Assembly: GCA_017480195.1 (NCBI GenBank) | Contig: JAFVBE010000017.1 | Coordinates: 1-64,000, forward strand | DNA from: Lachnospiraceae bacterium | Lineage (GTDB): Bacteria > Bacillota > Clostridia > Lachnospirales > Lachnospiraceae | Length of the DNA stretch: 64,000 nt | Direction: 5' to 3' | Shown here: positions 37,715 through 47,555 of the stretch, in pieces | Layout of the letters: the number at the start of each line of letters is the position of its first letter | Numbering within the stretch: the first letter of the stretch is position 1 | Position numbers and translations under genes: made by a program | Notes under the pieces: model-generated | Database searches by the model: none | What the model was told of the DNA's origin: nothing | The model's input: the letters and a program-made list of their open reading frames with translations, nothing else

Positions 37715-38641
37715 TTGGCATCGATGCGAGATATAAAAAGACGTAAGGAAAGCGTCACAAGTACACAGCAGATTACCAAGGCTATGAAGCTTGTTGCAAC
37801 AGTTAAGCTTCAGAAGGCAAGAGGTAAGGCTGAGAGTAATAAACCGTATTTTAATACACTTTATAACACTATCTGTTCTGTACTTGCCTTGACTAAAAAT
37901 GTTGACCATAAGTATATTAAGGAAAACGATTGTAAGAAGAAGGCTCTTATAGTAATTACTTCCAACAGAGGACTTGCAGGCGGTTACAACAGTAACATAA
38001 TCAAGCTCATAGCCAATGGAAGTGGGAACTTATTTCCGAAGGACGATACTTATGTATATGCCATAGGAAAGAAGGGTATCGAAGGTCTTACGCGTAGAGG
38101 ATATAATATACACAAGGATTATTCAGAGGTTATCAATGCACCGCTTTATTCAGACGCATTGGAGATAAGCAAAGAGCTTCTTACTCAGTTTGAGAAGGGT
38201 GAGATAGGCGAGATATATCTTGCTTATACCAACTTCAAGAATACAGTCTCACAGGAAGCAAAGGTTATTAAGCTTCTTCCGATAGATCCGGGTGACTTCA
38301 AACGTGAGGAAGAACTTGATGAGAGAGTGCAGATGAACTTTGAGGGACAGGCTGCAGGCTCCGGAGATTTCCAGCCATTTGTAAACGGACTTGACGATTC
38401 GGAGAATGAAGAGGCTGTACTTGATGAGATAATACCAAATTATATGAGAAGTATAATATATGGTGCATTTCTTGAAGCGGTAGCCAGTGAGAACGGAGCC
38501 CGAATGCAGGCGATGGATTCGGCTACCAGCAATGCAGAGGAAATGATTGATGACTTAACACTTATGTATAACAGAGCAAGACAGGGCGCAATTACTCAGG
38601 AGCTTACTGAGATAATTGCCGGTGCAGAAGCAATATCATAA
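37715..38641 (+). CDS. atpG: ATP synthase F1 subunit gamma
   Basis: A 308-residue central-shaft subunit. The N-terminal coiled coil begins MASMRDIKRRKESVTSTQQITKAM and the C-terminal coil has ASENGARMQAMDSATSNAEEMI. The start is TTG at 37715, set by AGAGGTGA upstream and the family's ASMRDIKRR start. A short acidic insert (QAAGSGDFQPFVNGLDDSENEEAV) lies in the middle domain. Confidence 0.95.
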   Translation: MASMRDIKRRKESVTSTQQITKAMKLVATVKLQKARGKAESNKPYFNTLYNTICSVLALTKNVDHKYIKENDCKKKALIVITSNRGLAGGYNSNIIKLIANGSGNLFPKDDTYVYAIGKKGIEGLTRRGYNIHKDYSEVINAPLYSDALEISKELLTQFEKGEIGEIYLAYTNFKNTVSQEAKVIKLLPIDPGDFKREEELDERVQMNFEGQAAGSGDFQPFVNGLDDSENEEAVLDEIIPNYMRSIIYGAFLEAVASENGARMQAMDSATSNAEEMIDDLTLMYNRARQGAITQELTEIIAGAEAIS

Positions 38642-38669
38642 AGATAAGCAATATTAATTAAGGAGATAG

Positions 38670-40064
<1,395 letters not shown>

Positions 40065-40096
40065 TCCTTCTTAGCTTGGATAAAAAGGAGGACAAT

Positions 40097-40498
40097 ATGG
40101 CAGATAATACAATGAAGGTTAGAATTTTATCACCTGAGAAGGTTTTCTATGAGGGAGAGGTTTCCTTCATAGAGTTTAATACTACAGCAGGTGTAAGAGG
40201 TATTTATCCAAAGCATGTGCCTACCACTATGGTTCTTCAGCCGGGTGTACTTAAGCTGGTTGAGGCTGATGGTGAGAAGCAGGCAGCTCTTCATACGGGC
40301 TTCGTTGAGGTTCTTCCTGATAAGATTACCATGCTTGCAGAGAGTGTGGAATGGCCGGAGGAGATCGATGAGAAGCGTGCCGAGGAGGCTAAGATTCGTG
40401 CGGAGCGTCGTATAAGTGACGATACGCAGGATCAGAACAGGGCTGAGCTTGCACTTAAGCGTGCGGTGGTAAGATTACAGCTTTGCAAGGTTAAATAG
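40097..40498 (+). CDS. atpC: ATP synthase F1 subunit epsilon
   Basis: A 133-residue subunit with the N-terminal beta-sandwich (MKVRILSPEKVFYEGEVSFIEF, GVRGIYPKHVPTTMVLQPG) and a C-terminal helical hairpin. ATG 40097 has AAGGAGGAC immediately upstream. Last gene of the ATP synthase operon; a long structured repeat begins 20 bases after its stop. Confidence 0.94.
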   Translation: MADNTMKVRILSPEKVFYEGEVSFIEFNTTAGVRGIYPKHVPTTMVLQPGVLKLVEADGEKQAALHTGFVEVLPDKITMLAESVEWPEEIDEKRAEEAKIRAERRISDDTQDQNRAELALKRAVVRLQLCKVK

Positions 40499-40518
40499 TA
40501 AATTCAATATTTATCGCA

Positions 40519-40800
40519 TTAAGGGTGTGGTGAATTTGGCTCTTAGCGTCGAAGACATATAGGATACTGAGGACACGCTTTCGCTCGGTAAAAAACGCAA
40601 GGGCTACTAAGAAAAATTCAAAGACAGATGATATGTATAATCAGATTACTATGTAATCAATTATCCGCCTCATCTGTCTTTTTATTTTTCAAGTACCCGC
40701 GTTTTTTAACGGTCCTCCTGTACCCTATATGTCTTCTTGCTAATGAGCCAAATTCACCACACCAGCTCAAACATCACAAAATTGTGATGTTTGAGCTGTA
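40519..40800. repeat. Structured self-complementary element, family 1 copy A
   Basis: A 282 bp intergenic element, the same length as and gaplessly alignable to 61289-61570. It folds on itself. 40524-40542 pairs with 40745-40763 (19 perfect bp). GACATATAGG pairs with CCTATATGTC, and GAGGAC (40569) with GTCCTC (40712). AAAAAACGC pairs with GCGTTTTTT. AAAGACAGATGA (about 40620) pairs with TCATCTGTCTTT, enclosing a GATTAC/GTAATC hairpin. It ends in a 16 bp stem palindrome at 40764-40797. The end hairpin may terminate the ATP synthase transcript. The sequence has no open frame with a ribosome binding site. Confidence 0.8.
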
Positions 40801-40813
40801 TTTTATTGAATAA

Positions 40814-40841
40814 TTGATTTATTAATATTTTATGATATAAT
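40814..40841 (+). promoter_or_regulatory. Promoter of the GNAT gene
   Basis: TTGATT (40814-40819), 16 bp, TATAAT (40836-40841) with a TGA extended -10. It reads into the GNAT gene at 40879. Confidence 0.55.
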
Positions 40842-40878
40842 GTTTTATAAGTTACAATGAAGTTATTAGGGAGATATA

Positions 40879-41316
40879 ATGGTTAGAGAGATATGACAAG
40901 ATGAATTAAACAGTTTGTTAGAGCTTTATTTACATTTGCATGAAAGCTCAATACCGGATATGACAGAGCATTTAAAAGCTGCTTGGAATACGATTATTAA
41001 TGATGAAAAACATCATATTATAGTTAAGGTTGTTGATGATATGATTGTTTCCTCCTGTGTATGTGTTATTATTCCGAATCTAACCAGAAATGTAAGACCA
41101 TATGCTTTTATTGAGAATGTTGTTACACATATTGATTATCGTGGAAACGGGTATGCGACAGAGTGTCTTAATTATGCAAGAGAGATAGCAAGACAGAATA
41201 ATTGCTATAAAATGATGCTGCTTACAGGCTCAAAGGAAGAAGCTACACTTAATTTTTATGAAAATGCAGGATATAACAGTTCTGATAAAACAGCTTTTAT
41301 TCAGTGGCTTGATTAA
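40879..41316 (+). pseudogene. GNAT acetyltransferase interrupted by an early TGA stop
   Basis: AGGGAG and ATG 40879 start a frame reading MVREI, then TGA at 40894-40896, then QDELNSLLELYLHLHESS and a complete GNAT domain to 41316. The reading frame is the same on both sides, and the residue expected at the stop is Arg or Lys, so CGA to TGA is the simplest change. The acetyl-CoA motif (VVTHIDYRGNGYATECLNYA) and the C-terminal NFYENAGYN are intact. Translation could restart at TTG 40915, but there is no ribosome binding site there. It is either a recent pseudogene, an allele with a sequencing error, or a readthrough case. It lies just before the type III toxin-antitoxin locus. Confidence 0.7.
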
Positions 41317-41339
41317 TTGTACGAAAAATCAAAATTATA

Positions 41340-41367
41340 TTTACAAATATGATAAATTGTATATAAT
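41340..41367 (+). promoter_or_regulatory. Promoter of the antitoxin RNA
   Basis: TTTACA (41340-41345), 16 bp, TATAAT (41362-41367) is a near-consensus promoter placed about 30 bases before the first antitoxin repeat. A small AAATCT/AGATTT hairpin (41377-41392) lies at the start of the transcript. Confidence 0.6.
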
Positions 41368-41394
41368 ATAATTAAGAAATCTTTTTAGATTTTT

Positions 41395-41469
41395 ACCTTT
41401 CACAATGTAGGAAAAACATTGTATTATGACACAAAAACCTTTCGCAATGTAGGACACAAAACATTGCAG
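41395..41469 (+). ncRNA. Type III antitoxin RNA, two 42-nt pseudoknot repeats
   Basis: ACCTTTC starts two tandem units at 41395 and 41437, a 42 base period. In unit 1, ACAATGT (41402-41408) pairs with ACATTGT (41416-41422). In unit 2, GCAATGT (41444-41450) pairs with ACATTGC (41461-41467): the first base pair has changed from A-T to G-C on both sides. In each unit the CCT before the stem can pair with AGG in the loop, giving an H-type pseudoknot, the fold known for ToxI, CptI and TenpI antitoxins. A terminator and then the toxin gene follow, which is the defining order of type III systems. Confidence 0.78.
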
Positions 41470-41499
41470 GCCCTATATCTTGACATATAGGGCTTTTGT
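41470..41499 (+). terminator. Terminator between antitoxin RNA and toxin gene
   Basis: GCCCTATAT (41470-41478) pairs with ATATAGGGC (41485-41493), loop CTTGAC, followed by TTTTGT. In type III systems a leaky terminator at this place makes antitoxin RNA exceed toxin mRNA. The toxin ribosome binding site AGGAG begins 4 bases later. Confidence 0.85.
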
Positions 41500-41512
41500 A
41501 TTAGGAGAAATT

Positions 41513-42526
41513 ATGATTGAGCATGGAATGTATTTTGGAAAAAATAGCTTTTATAAATTAATTAGAGATAATGGAGGTCAATGGAACGACATCAAAGAAA
41601 GACCTATAGTTTGTCTTGTTAAATCTGTTGAATGTAGTAATTTATATTGGGCGATACCTGTTGGAAATTACGAACATAGATCAATTGAGGCAAAACAACG
41701 AATTCAAACATATATGAGCTATAATTCAGAAGACATTAGGTCTTGTTTTTATCATATTGGTAATACTAATGAAAAATCAATTTTTTTTATTAGCGATGTA
41801 GTTCCAATTACAGATAAGTATATAGATAGGGAATATCTTAATAAAACCGGTAAAATACATATTATTAAAAATAAAATTCTTCTTTCTGATTTAGAATATA
41901 AATTAGGGAGAATATTAGCATTTGAAAATAGTAATACTAATTATTTCAGACAGCATATAACAGATATAAAGCAATTTTTATTGAATGAATTAAAAGAAAA
42001 TGAGAAATCAAATAACTGTTCTATAAGAAAATGGAAGCTTGAAGATAAAGAAGAATTGGCAAAGAATCTTAATAATAAAAAGGTTCTTGATAACCTAAGG
42101 GATGGTTTGCCTTATCCATATACTGAGAAAGATGCAGAAGAATATATTAAGGCGATGCTTTCGGCGGATGAAGATGATACTTTTGCTTTTGCAATAACTG
42201 TTGATGATGTTGTTATAGGAAGTATAGGTGTATTCCGTCGTGATAATATCCATTTTCGGACGGCTGAAATGGGCTACTATATTGGAGAAGATTATTGGGG
42301 AAAAGGATATATGACCTATGCAGTAAAGCAAGTCTGTAAATATGTATTTGATAACACAGATATTATCAGAATATTTGCTGAACCATTTGCTTATAATATT
42401 GCGTCTTGTCGTGTATTAGAAAAATCGGGTTTTAAGTATGAAGGCACATTACGAAGCGGTGCTTTTAAGAGTGGTAAGGTAGTTGATATGAAAATGTATG
42501 CTCTATTAAAAGTAATTGAAAATTAA
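41513..42526 (+). CDS. Type III toxin (ToxN/CptN/TenpN-like) fused to GNAT acetyltransferase
   Basis: A 337-residue two-domain protein. Residues 1-160 resemble type III toxin RNases: KERPIVCLVKSVECSNLYWAIPVGNYEHR (about 28-56), RSCFYHIGNTNEKSIFFISDVVPIT and the C-terminal LGRILAFENSNTNYFRQHITDIKQFLL. Residues 169-337 are a RimJ/RimL-like GNAT with the acetyl-CoA motif MGYYIGEDYWGKGYMTYAV and AYNIASCRVLEKSGFKYEG. A short linker (KENEKSNN) joins them in one frame. ATG 41513 has AGGAG 6 bases before it; earlier starts lie inside the terminator. Stand-alone toxins of this class are ~150-180 residues. The toxin domain should cut RNA and be held by the upstream RNA; what the GNAT acetylates is unknown. 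Confidence 0.78.
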   Translation: MIEHGMYFGKNSFYKLIRDNGGQWNDIKERPIVCLVKSVECSNLYWAIPVGNYEHRSIEAKQRIQTYMSYNSEDIRSCFYHIGNTNEKSIFFISDVVPITDKYIDREYLNKTGKIHIIKNKILLSDLEYKLGRILAFENSNTNYFRQHITDIKQFLLNELKENEKSNNCSIRKWKLEDKEELAKNLNNKKVLDNLRDGLPYPYTEKDAEEYIKAMLSADEDDTFAFAITVDDVVIGSIGVFRRDNIHFRTAEMGYYIGEDYWGKGYMTYAVKQVCKYVFDNTDIIRIFAEPFAYNIASCRVLEKSGFKYEGTLRSGAFKSGKVVDMKMYALLKVIEN

Positions 42527-42535
42527 TTGAATCTA

Positions 42536-42595
42536 AAAAAGAAACGAGCAGCCCGCTTTAGTAATTAAACTGTACGGTAAAACCCATTTCTTTTT
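42536..42595. terminator. Possible bidirectional terminator
   Basis: AAAAAGAAA (42536-42544) faces TTTCTTTTT (42587-42595) between the convergent toxin fusion and the degenerate EAL gene. The stem is all A-T except one pair, with a long loop, so it is weak evidence. Confidence 0.35.
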
Positions 42596-42640
42596 AAGAA
42601 TTTACTAAATATTAAAAATTAGTTAAGCGATATTTTTATT

Positions 42641-44305
42641 CTATGAATAATACTTCTCTACCATCTCATCGAATGTAAGTGGCTCGGAGTAGTATTTGCC
42701 CTGCATAGTGGTTACAGGGAACTGTCTTACGATGTCGCGGAGTTCCTTAGATTTGACACCTTTGATGTTGATATGCTCGACACAGGTTGATGCCATCTTG
42801 GTAAGGTGCTCTAAGATGTCTCTGTCACGGCCTTCGCTCTCGATGCCGTTCGTGAACTGCTTATCAAGGCAGACTGCATCGACATGTGTTTTCTTAAGGA
42901 AGGATATCGAATCCGTACCGCTTCCGAAACCATCAAGAATGACCAGTATGTTATTCTTGTGTAATCTCTCAATCGTAGCTTTCATATGCTCAGGCTCGAT
43001 TAATCGGCAGTCACTGGAGAACTTCAGGCTTAAAAGATTTGCCGGGAAGCCGCTTTCTTCGATATAATACAGCAGGTTATCTATAAAGTAATCTGTCTCA
43101 AGCTGTGAGCTGTAGACATTTATACATAGTAAGTAATTAGTATTCTTTTCTAAGAATTTTACACCATCATTAAGGCTTTGCTTTAAAACATAATCACTTA
43201 ATTCCTCAAAGACGAAGTCTCTCTCTAATATAGGCAGGAAATCTTCTTCCCTGACAATACCATATTTTTCGTTTTCCCATACGACCTTAGCTTCTGCACC
43301 GTTTACATTCTCTGTATCGGCAGCTATGACAGGCTCATATTCTATATGGAAGCCCTCACAGTCATTAAGTATTGAATCACGAATATCATTGATAAGCCGG
43401 ATAGAGGCAGACTCATCATAATTAATGCTTCCGTTGAAGTCAACCAGCTCTCCATGAGCGTGCTGCTTTGATTCCTCATATGCATAGACGAGACAGGAAT
43501 ATATGGCTTCAGCACTCGAATCGGCATTGTTTGTAGATACCATACTTCCGTTAGCTATCAGGATATTGCGGATGCCGTTTATCTCGATGCCTCGCTGTAA
43601 TCTATAGCGTATCATATCATATATTGCTGACAACTCTTCTCGTGTGAGGGTTTCTGACAGAATTGCGAAGTTCGCATCATTTAATCGGTATATGTTAGCA
43701 CGCTCCCCAATAATTTCCTTAAGCAGCCAAGATATCTCCTGCAGGAGACGGTTGGAATATGTATAGCCGTGTATACGGGTTATCTCGGAGAATCTGCTTA
43801 TACCGACATCCAAAGAGATGGTCTGTGTTCCCGCATTTATGAAATTATTCAAATCTCTAAGATAGGCGTTTTTGTTAGGAAGAATAGTGACCGGATCGAT
43901 ATTCTGAGTCAGTCCTTCATTGATAAGTGCACCACCTATAAGACTTGGGTTTCCATCTGAATCTCTCAATACGGCTCCCAAAGCACGGAAGGTTGCATAA
44001 TCTCCTGTATTAAGACGCACGCGATATGTGATGTCATAGGTATGAGTCTTTCCTTCAATCAGAGGTGTCATAACGTCCATATAACGCTTTCTGTCCTCAG
44101 GATGAAGATAATCATTCCAGTCGTAAGCGCCATTTGGTATATATTCTCCCGGAAGACCTAAAAGCTCTACTGCATTGGCAGAGTAGCGTGTGAAGCCTCC
44201 GGCAACATGCATAAGCGATACTATACCACCATCTGTAAGCATTGTAAAAGCGTCAAATACATCGTCCAGCATTTGTTTGTGTTTCGGGTCCATATTGATT
44301 TCCAT
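42641..44305 (-). CDS. PAS-GGDEF-EAL protein with degenerate catalytic motifs
   Basis: A 554-residue protein. A PAS domain (about 20-125) is followed by a GGDEF-like domain in which the GGDEF position reads LNDANF, and an EAL-like domain in which the EAL position reads GAEAKVVW and the DDFG(T/S)G motif reads LDGFGSG. The key metal-binding and catalytic residues are missing from both, so neither synthesis nor hydrolysis of c-di-GMP is expected. It may bind c-di-GMP or act as a protein-interaction output. AGGAGG lies 9 bases before the ATG. It lies 27 bases downstream of the hybrid kinase and is surely co-transcribed with it. Confidence 0.82.
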   Translation of the reverse strand: MEINMDPKHKQMLDDVFDAFTMLTDGGIVSLMHVAGGFTRYSANAVELLGLPGEYIPNGAYDWNDYLHPEDRKRYMDVMTPLIEGKTHTYDITYRVRLNTGDYATFRALGAVLRDSDGNPSLIGGALINEGLTQNIDPVTILPNKNAYLRDLNNFINAGTQTISLDVGISRFSEITRIHGYTYSNRLLQEISWLLKEIIGERANIYRLNDANFAILSETLTREELSAIYDMIRYRLQRGIEINGIRNILIANGSMVSTNNADSSAEAIYSCLVYAYEESKQHAHGELVDFNGSINYDESASIRLINDIRDSILNDCEGFHIEYEPVIAADTENVNGAEAKVVWENEKYGIVREEDFLPILERDFVFEELSDYVLKQSLNDGVKFLEKNTNYLLCINVYSSQLETDYFIDNLLYYIEESGFPANLLSLKFSSDCRLIEPEHMKATIERLHKNNILVILDGFGSGTDSISFLKKTHVDAVCLDKQFTNGIESEGRDRDILEHLTKMASTCVEHINIKGVKSKELRDIVRQFPVTTMQGKYYSEPLTFDEMVEKYYS

Positions 44306-44332
44306 TATTTTATCCTCCTTGAGATTAGTAGA

Positions 44333-47300
44333 TTATTCCTTTATAAGACTTGAAAGTGTCTGTATCAGTACATCAAGCTCTACCGGCTTGGCAAGGTGCG
44401 CATTCATTCCTGCTTGCAGTGAGTGCTGTACATCCTCGTCAAAGGCGTTTGCGGTAAGTGCAATGATTGGGATTTTCTTTGCATCAGGATGGTCGAGTGC
44501 CCTGATTGTCTTGGTAGCAGTAAGGCCATCCATAACAGGCATTCGCATATCCATAAGTATGGCATCATAGTAGCCCGCCGGATGTTCCTTGAATAAATCA
44601 ACCGTTACCTGACCATTCTCCCCGTGGTCAACCTTCATATCCATCATTTCAAGAAGCTCTATCATTATCTCTGCATTTATTTCGACATCCTCTGCAAGTA
44701 ATATACGTCTTCCTGTTAAATCTATCTCTTTTTCATTCTCTTTCTCTAAGGTCTTGTTCGCCATAGCCTGCTGGAAGGTTGATAATACATTTGCAGCAAA
44801 CAGCGGCTTAGGCATAAAGCTGTCTACACCTGCTTTTAAAGCCTCTTCCTCTATGTCATCCCAGTTATAAGCGGTAAGTACAATGACTGCCGAATCATGA
44901 CCTATAATTTCTCGAATGTCCTTTGTAACCTCTATTCCGTCTTTTTCCGGCATCTTCCAGTCTACAAATATGAGATTGTAAATCTCATGTCTTGCAGCCT
45001 TAAGATGTATGGTGTCTATTGCCTCCTGACCGCCCAGACAGGTATCAGCATATATTCCTATCTCCTCAAGAACTATCTTCGCATGTTCTAAGGCTATAGG
45101 GTCGTCGTCGATTACCATAACCTTAAGATCGCTTGGATTGATGTCGTTCATCTCAAGGTGCCCATGCTTGCTGTTGTGCAGGGTTACATTTACGGTAAAG
45201 GTTGAGCCGACACCCTTCTCGCTTTCTACGCTTATGTTACCATTCATTAACTCGACGATGTTTTTCGTTATCGCCATACCAAGACCTGTACTGCCGTACT
45301 TGTTGGTGTTGGAATCATCCTCCTGACTAAATGGCTCGAATATCTTGCTCAGGTATGATTTCTCCATACCTATACCGGTATCCTTCATAATAAATTTAAG
45401 TGTAGTTTGCTCGTCGAATTCTGCAACACGCTCTACTATGAAGCTTACTGTGCCCGGTGAAGGAGTGAACTTAACGGCATTGCCTAAAATATTTATGAGA
45501 ACCTGCTTTAGCTTCATATCATCGCCGATATAGTATTCGTCCACTTTGCCGATTATCTTACATTCATAGGTTAAGCCCTTGTCCTGACACTGTGAATTAA
45601 TCATTGTATTAATCTGCTCGAGCATATTGCTGAATGAGAAATCCTCATTTTTAAGATTGAGTCGTCCGCTTTCTATACGGCTCATATCAAGTATATCATT
45701 GATAAGACCAAGCAGATGTCTTGCGCTGTTGCCTATTTTTTCAAGGTGCTCCCTTATACGAGGAGATAAATCAGGTTCCTTTAATGCTATATTATTAAGA
45801 CCGATTATAGCATTCATAGGAGTACGGATTTCGTGACTCATAGATGACAGGAATGCTGTCTTTGCCACATTTGCCTGATTGGCAGCTTCTAAGGCAGCGT
45901 TTAGCTGCTCGTTATATGCAATCTGCTCTCTCTGTATATCCGTCGTATCGCTCTTAAGAAGGATATAGAATTTGGCTTCTGCATCAATTCGGTAGAAGTC
46001 AAACTGCTTGTAATATGTCTCGTTATCCATTGTGATACCGATATTTACAACATAGGATTCCTTTTCTGCAAGCTCTTTTTCTATAGTCTCAAGAGAAAGC
46101 GCCTTAATCATAGCTTCCTTCTGTTCGTCTGTACCTTCAAGAACAGGATATACCTGATTGGACAGGTATTGTTGATAGAAACCGTTGCGTGAGGTAGGGA
46201 ATATGCTTCCGTATTTTATATTTGCAGCATCACCGATTGTCACACCATATTGTCCGTTCACGAGGTATGCAACCATATCAAACTGCTGTGCAAGTATTTT
46301 GTTTGCCAAGGTCTGCTGAACCTTCTCGCTATTGAAATCCTGCTCGGTTATAAATGCAATCATATCTCCCGTAAGCGGCTGACGCGTAATGGCTGCGGAA
46401 ATATTAACGAAGCATACATGTCCGTCTTCTCTTATGGAATACAATATCTGTGAGACATTTGTTTTACCTGAAGAATAACCGTTTATAAGTGTATCCCTGT
46501 CAAATAGCTGCTTGAACTGTGCCTGCTCGGATTGTATTGGGAAATGCCCTGCTCTTTGCAGCATAGTATCCGTATATGAATAAGACATGGTGTCTGTCTT
46601 GAAAAGGTCCTTACCCTTTACCTCCTCCACATTATCTCGTGTAAGATTGACACGGAAGAGTGCAAGAGTTCTGTCATTCTCCTGATAGAAGTTATCACCC
46701 ATGCTTGAATATACACTTTTTAGTCTGTCTTCGTACTGCTTCATCGCAGTTACATCAGTGTATGTACAATATACATAATGCTCGTTGAAATCATCTATAA
46801 ATGCATAATGTACATTGCACCATATACGATTGCCCTTTGCGGTTATTTTCTGTATGTTGAGTGAGGATTTTCCGTCATAGGTTGTTCTGTGTTTTAACAT
46901 GCTTCGTACAAGCGGTCTGTCCTCAGGACTGGTGGTTTTATAAAAGCCCATTCCGTCCATAATTTTCATGGCTTCAGCTATTGAACACTCCATCATGGCT
47001 GCAAAGTCATCAGATACGAAGACGGTTTCGAACTGGTTGTTATCACTCTTCTTGAATAATACGGCATTATTCTTCATCTGTTGTACATTCGACAGGAAAT
47101 GTGCCTTGGTATCATGTGAGGCATATCCTGTTATATTTGTCAGATAAAAACCTGCATAAGGCGCAGGGAGATTCGGTATCGGTTCAAAGAAAAGATGCAG
47201 GTTGACCATTGGCATATATGTAACGAAGGAATATGGTTCTTCTGTCACAAATTTCTCCATCATATCAAGGGAGTAATCGTCCATCAGTGTACTTTCCTTT

Positions 47301-47488
47301 AAAAGCGCACCGATATAGTCATCATTGCCGTATATTGTATGCCAATCATTTGCAAATATTTCACTGGCATATACGACACGAAAATCCCTGATGCTTCCAT
47401 CGTCATTAAAAACCGGCTCATATATAAAAGAACTTATATCATGCTTTTCGTATTGTGAAGTGTCAAAATCAAGCGATGGTTTCGACAT
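44333..47488 (-). CDS. Large hybrid sensor histidine kinase with two receivers
   Basis: A 1051-residue cytoplasmic protein. About 540 residues of PAS-like sensory regions (for example AVLFKKSDNNQFETVFVSDDFAAMM and ITAKGNRIWCNVHYAFID) lead into HisKA (SSMSHEIRTPMNAIIGLNN), HATPase (ILGNAVKFTPSPGTV, KDTGIGM, YGSTGLGMAI), and two receiver domains with VMVIDDDPIA...LIFVDWKMPEKDG and ILLAEDVEINAEI...AILMDMRMPVMDG. No membrane helix is seen. AGGAGGAGCATCTT precedes the ATG. No DNA-binding output; probably signals to the degenerate GGDEF-EAL protein downstream or to c-di-GMP enzymes elsewhere. Confidence 0.92.
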   Translation of the reverse strand: MSKPSLDFDTSQYEKHDISSFIYEPVFNDDGSIRDFRVVYASEIFANDWHTIYGNDDYIGALLKESTLMDDYSLDMMEKFVTEEPYSFVTYMPMVNLHLFFEPIPNLPAPYAGFYLTNITGYASHDTKAHFLSNVQQMKNNAVLFKKSDNNQFETVFVSDDFAAMMECSIAEAMKIMDGMGFYKTTSPEDRPLVRSMLKHRTTYDGKSSLNIQKITAKGNRIWCNVHYAFIDDFNEHYVYCTYTDVTAMKQYEDRLKSVYSSMGDNFYQENDRTLALFRVNLTRDNVEEVKGKDLFKTDTMSYSYTDTMLQRAGHFPIQSEQAQFKQLFDRDTLINGYSSGKTNVSQILYSIREDGHVCFVNISAAITRQPLTGDMIAFITEQDFNSEKVQQTLANKILAQQFDMVAYLVNGQYGVTIGDAANIKYGSIFPTSRNGFYQQYLSNQVYPVLEGTDEQKEAMIKALSLETIEKELAEKESYVVNIGITMDNETYYKQFDFYRIDAEAKFYILLKSDTTDIQREQIAYNEQLNAALEAANQANVAKTAFLSSMSHEIRTPMNAIIGLNNIALKEPDLSPRIREHLEKIGNSARHLLGLINDILDMSRIESGRLNLKNEDFSFSNMLEQINTMINSQCQDKGLTYECKIIGKVDEYYIGDDMKLKQVLINILGNAVKFTPSPGTVSFIVERVAEFDEQTTLKFIMKDTGIGMEKSYLSKIFEPFSQEDDSNTNKYGSTGLGMAITKNIVELMNGNISVESEKGVGSTFTVNVTLHNSKHGHLEMNDINPSDLKVMVIDDDPIALEHAKIVLEEIGIYADTCLGGQEAIDTIHLKAARHEIYNLIFVDWKMPEKDGIEVTKDIREIIGHDSAVIVLTAYNWDDIEEEALKAGVDSFMPKPLFAANVLSTFQQAMANKTLEKENEKEIDLTGRRILLAEDVEINAEIMIELLEMMDMKVDHGENGQVTVDLFKEHPAGYYDAILMDMRMPVMDGLTATKTIRALDHPDAKKIPIIALTANAFDEDVQHSLQAGMNAHLAKPVELDVLIQTLSSLIKE

Positions 47489-47526
47489 AAGATGCTCCTC
47501 CTTTTTGTGTAAAATCAGATATTTTA

Positions 47527-47555
47527 ATTATAAGATAGTTGATACGGTTTTTCAA
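47527..47555 (-). promoter_or_regulatory. Promoter of the hybrid kinase operon
   Basis: On the minus strand TTGAAA (47550-47555), 17 bp, TATAAT (47527-47532) is a near-consensus promoter 38 bases before the kinase start. A CAAGAA/TTCTTG dyad (47553-47566) overlaps the -35 box and could be an operator. Confidence 0.6.

Noticed and set aside
40894-40896. TGA in the GNAT gene as a selenocysteine codon
   Set aside because: The family residue here is basic, no convincing SECIS hairpin follows within 15-40 bases, and GNAT enzymes do not use a selenocysteine near the N-terminus.
41480-41512. Upstream start giving the toxin fusion 11 extra residues
   Set aside because: That start lies within the terminator hairpin and has no ribosome binding site; ATG 41513 has AGGAG at the right distance.
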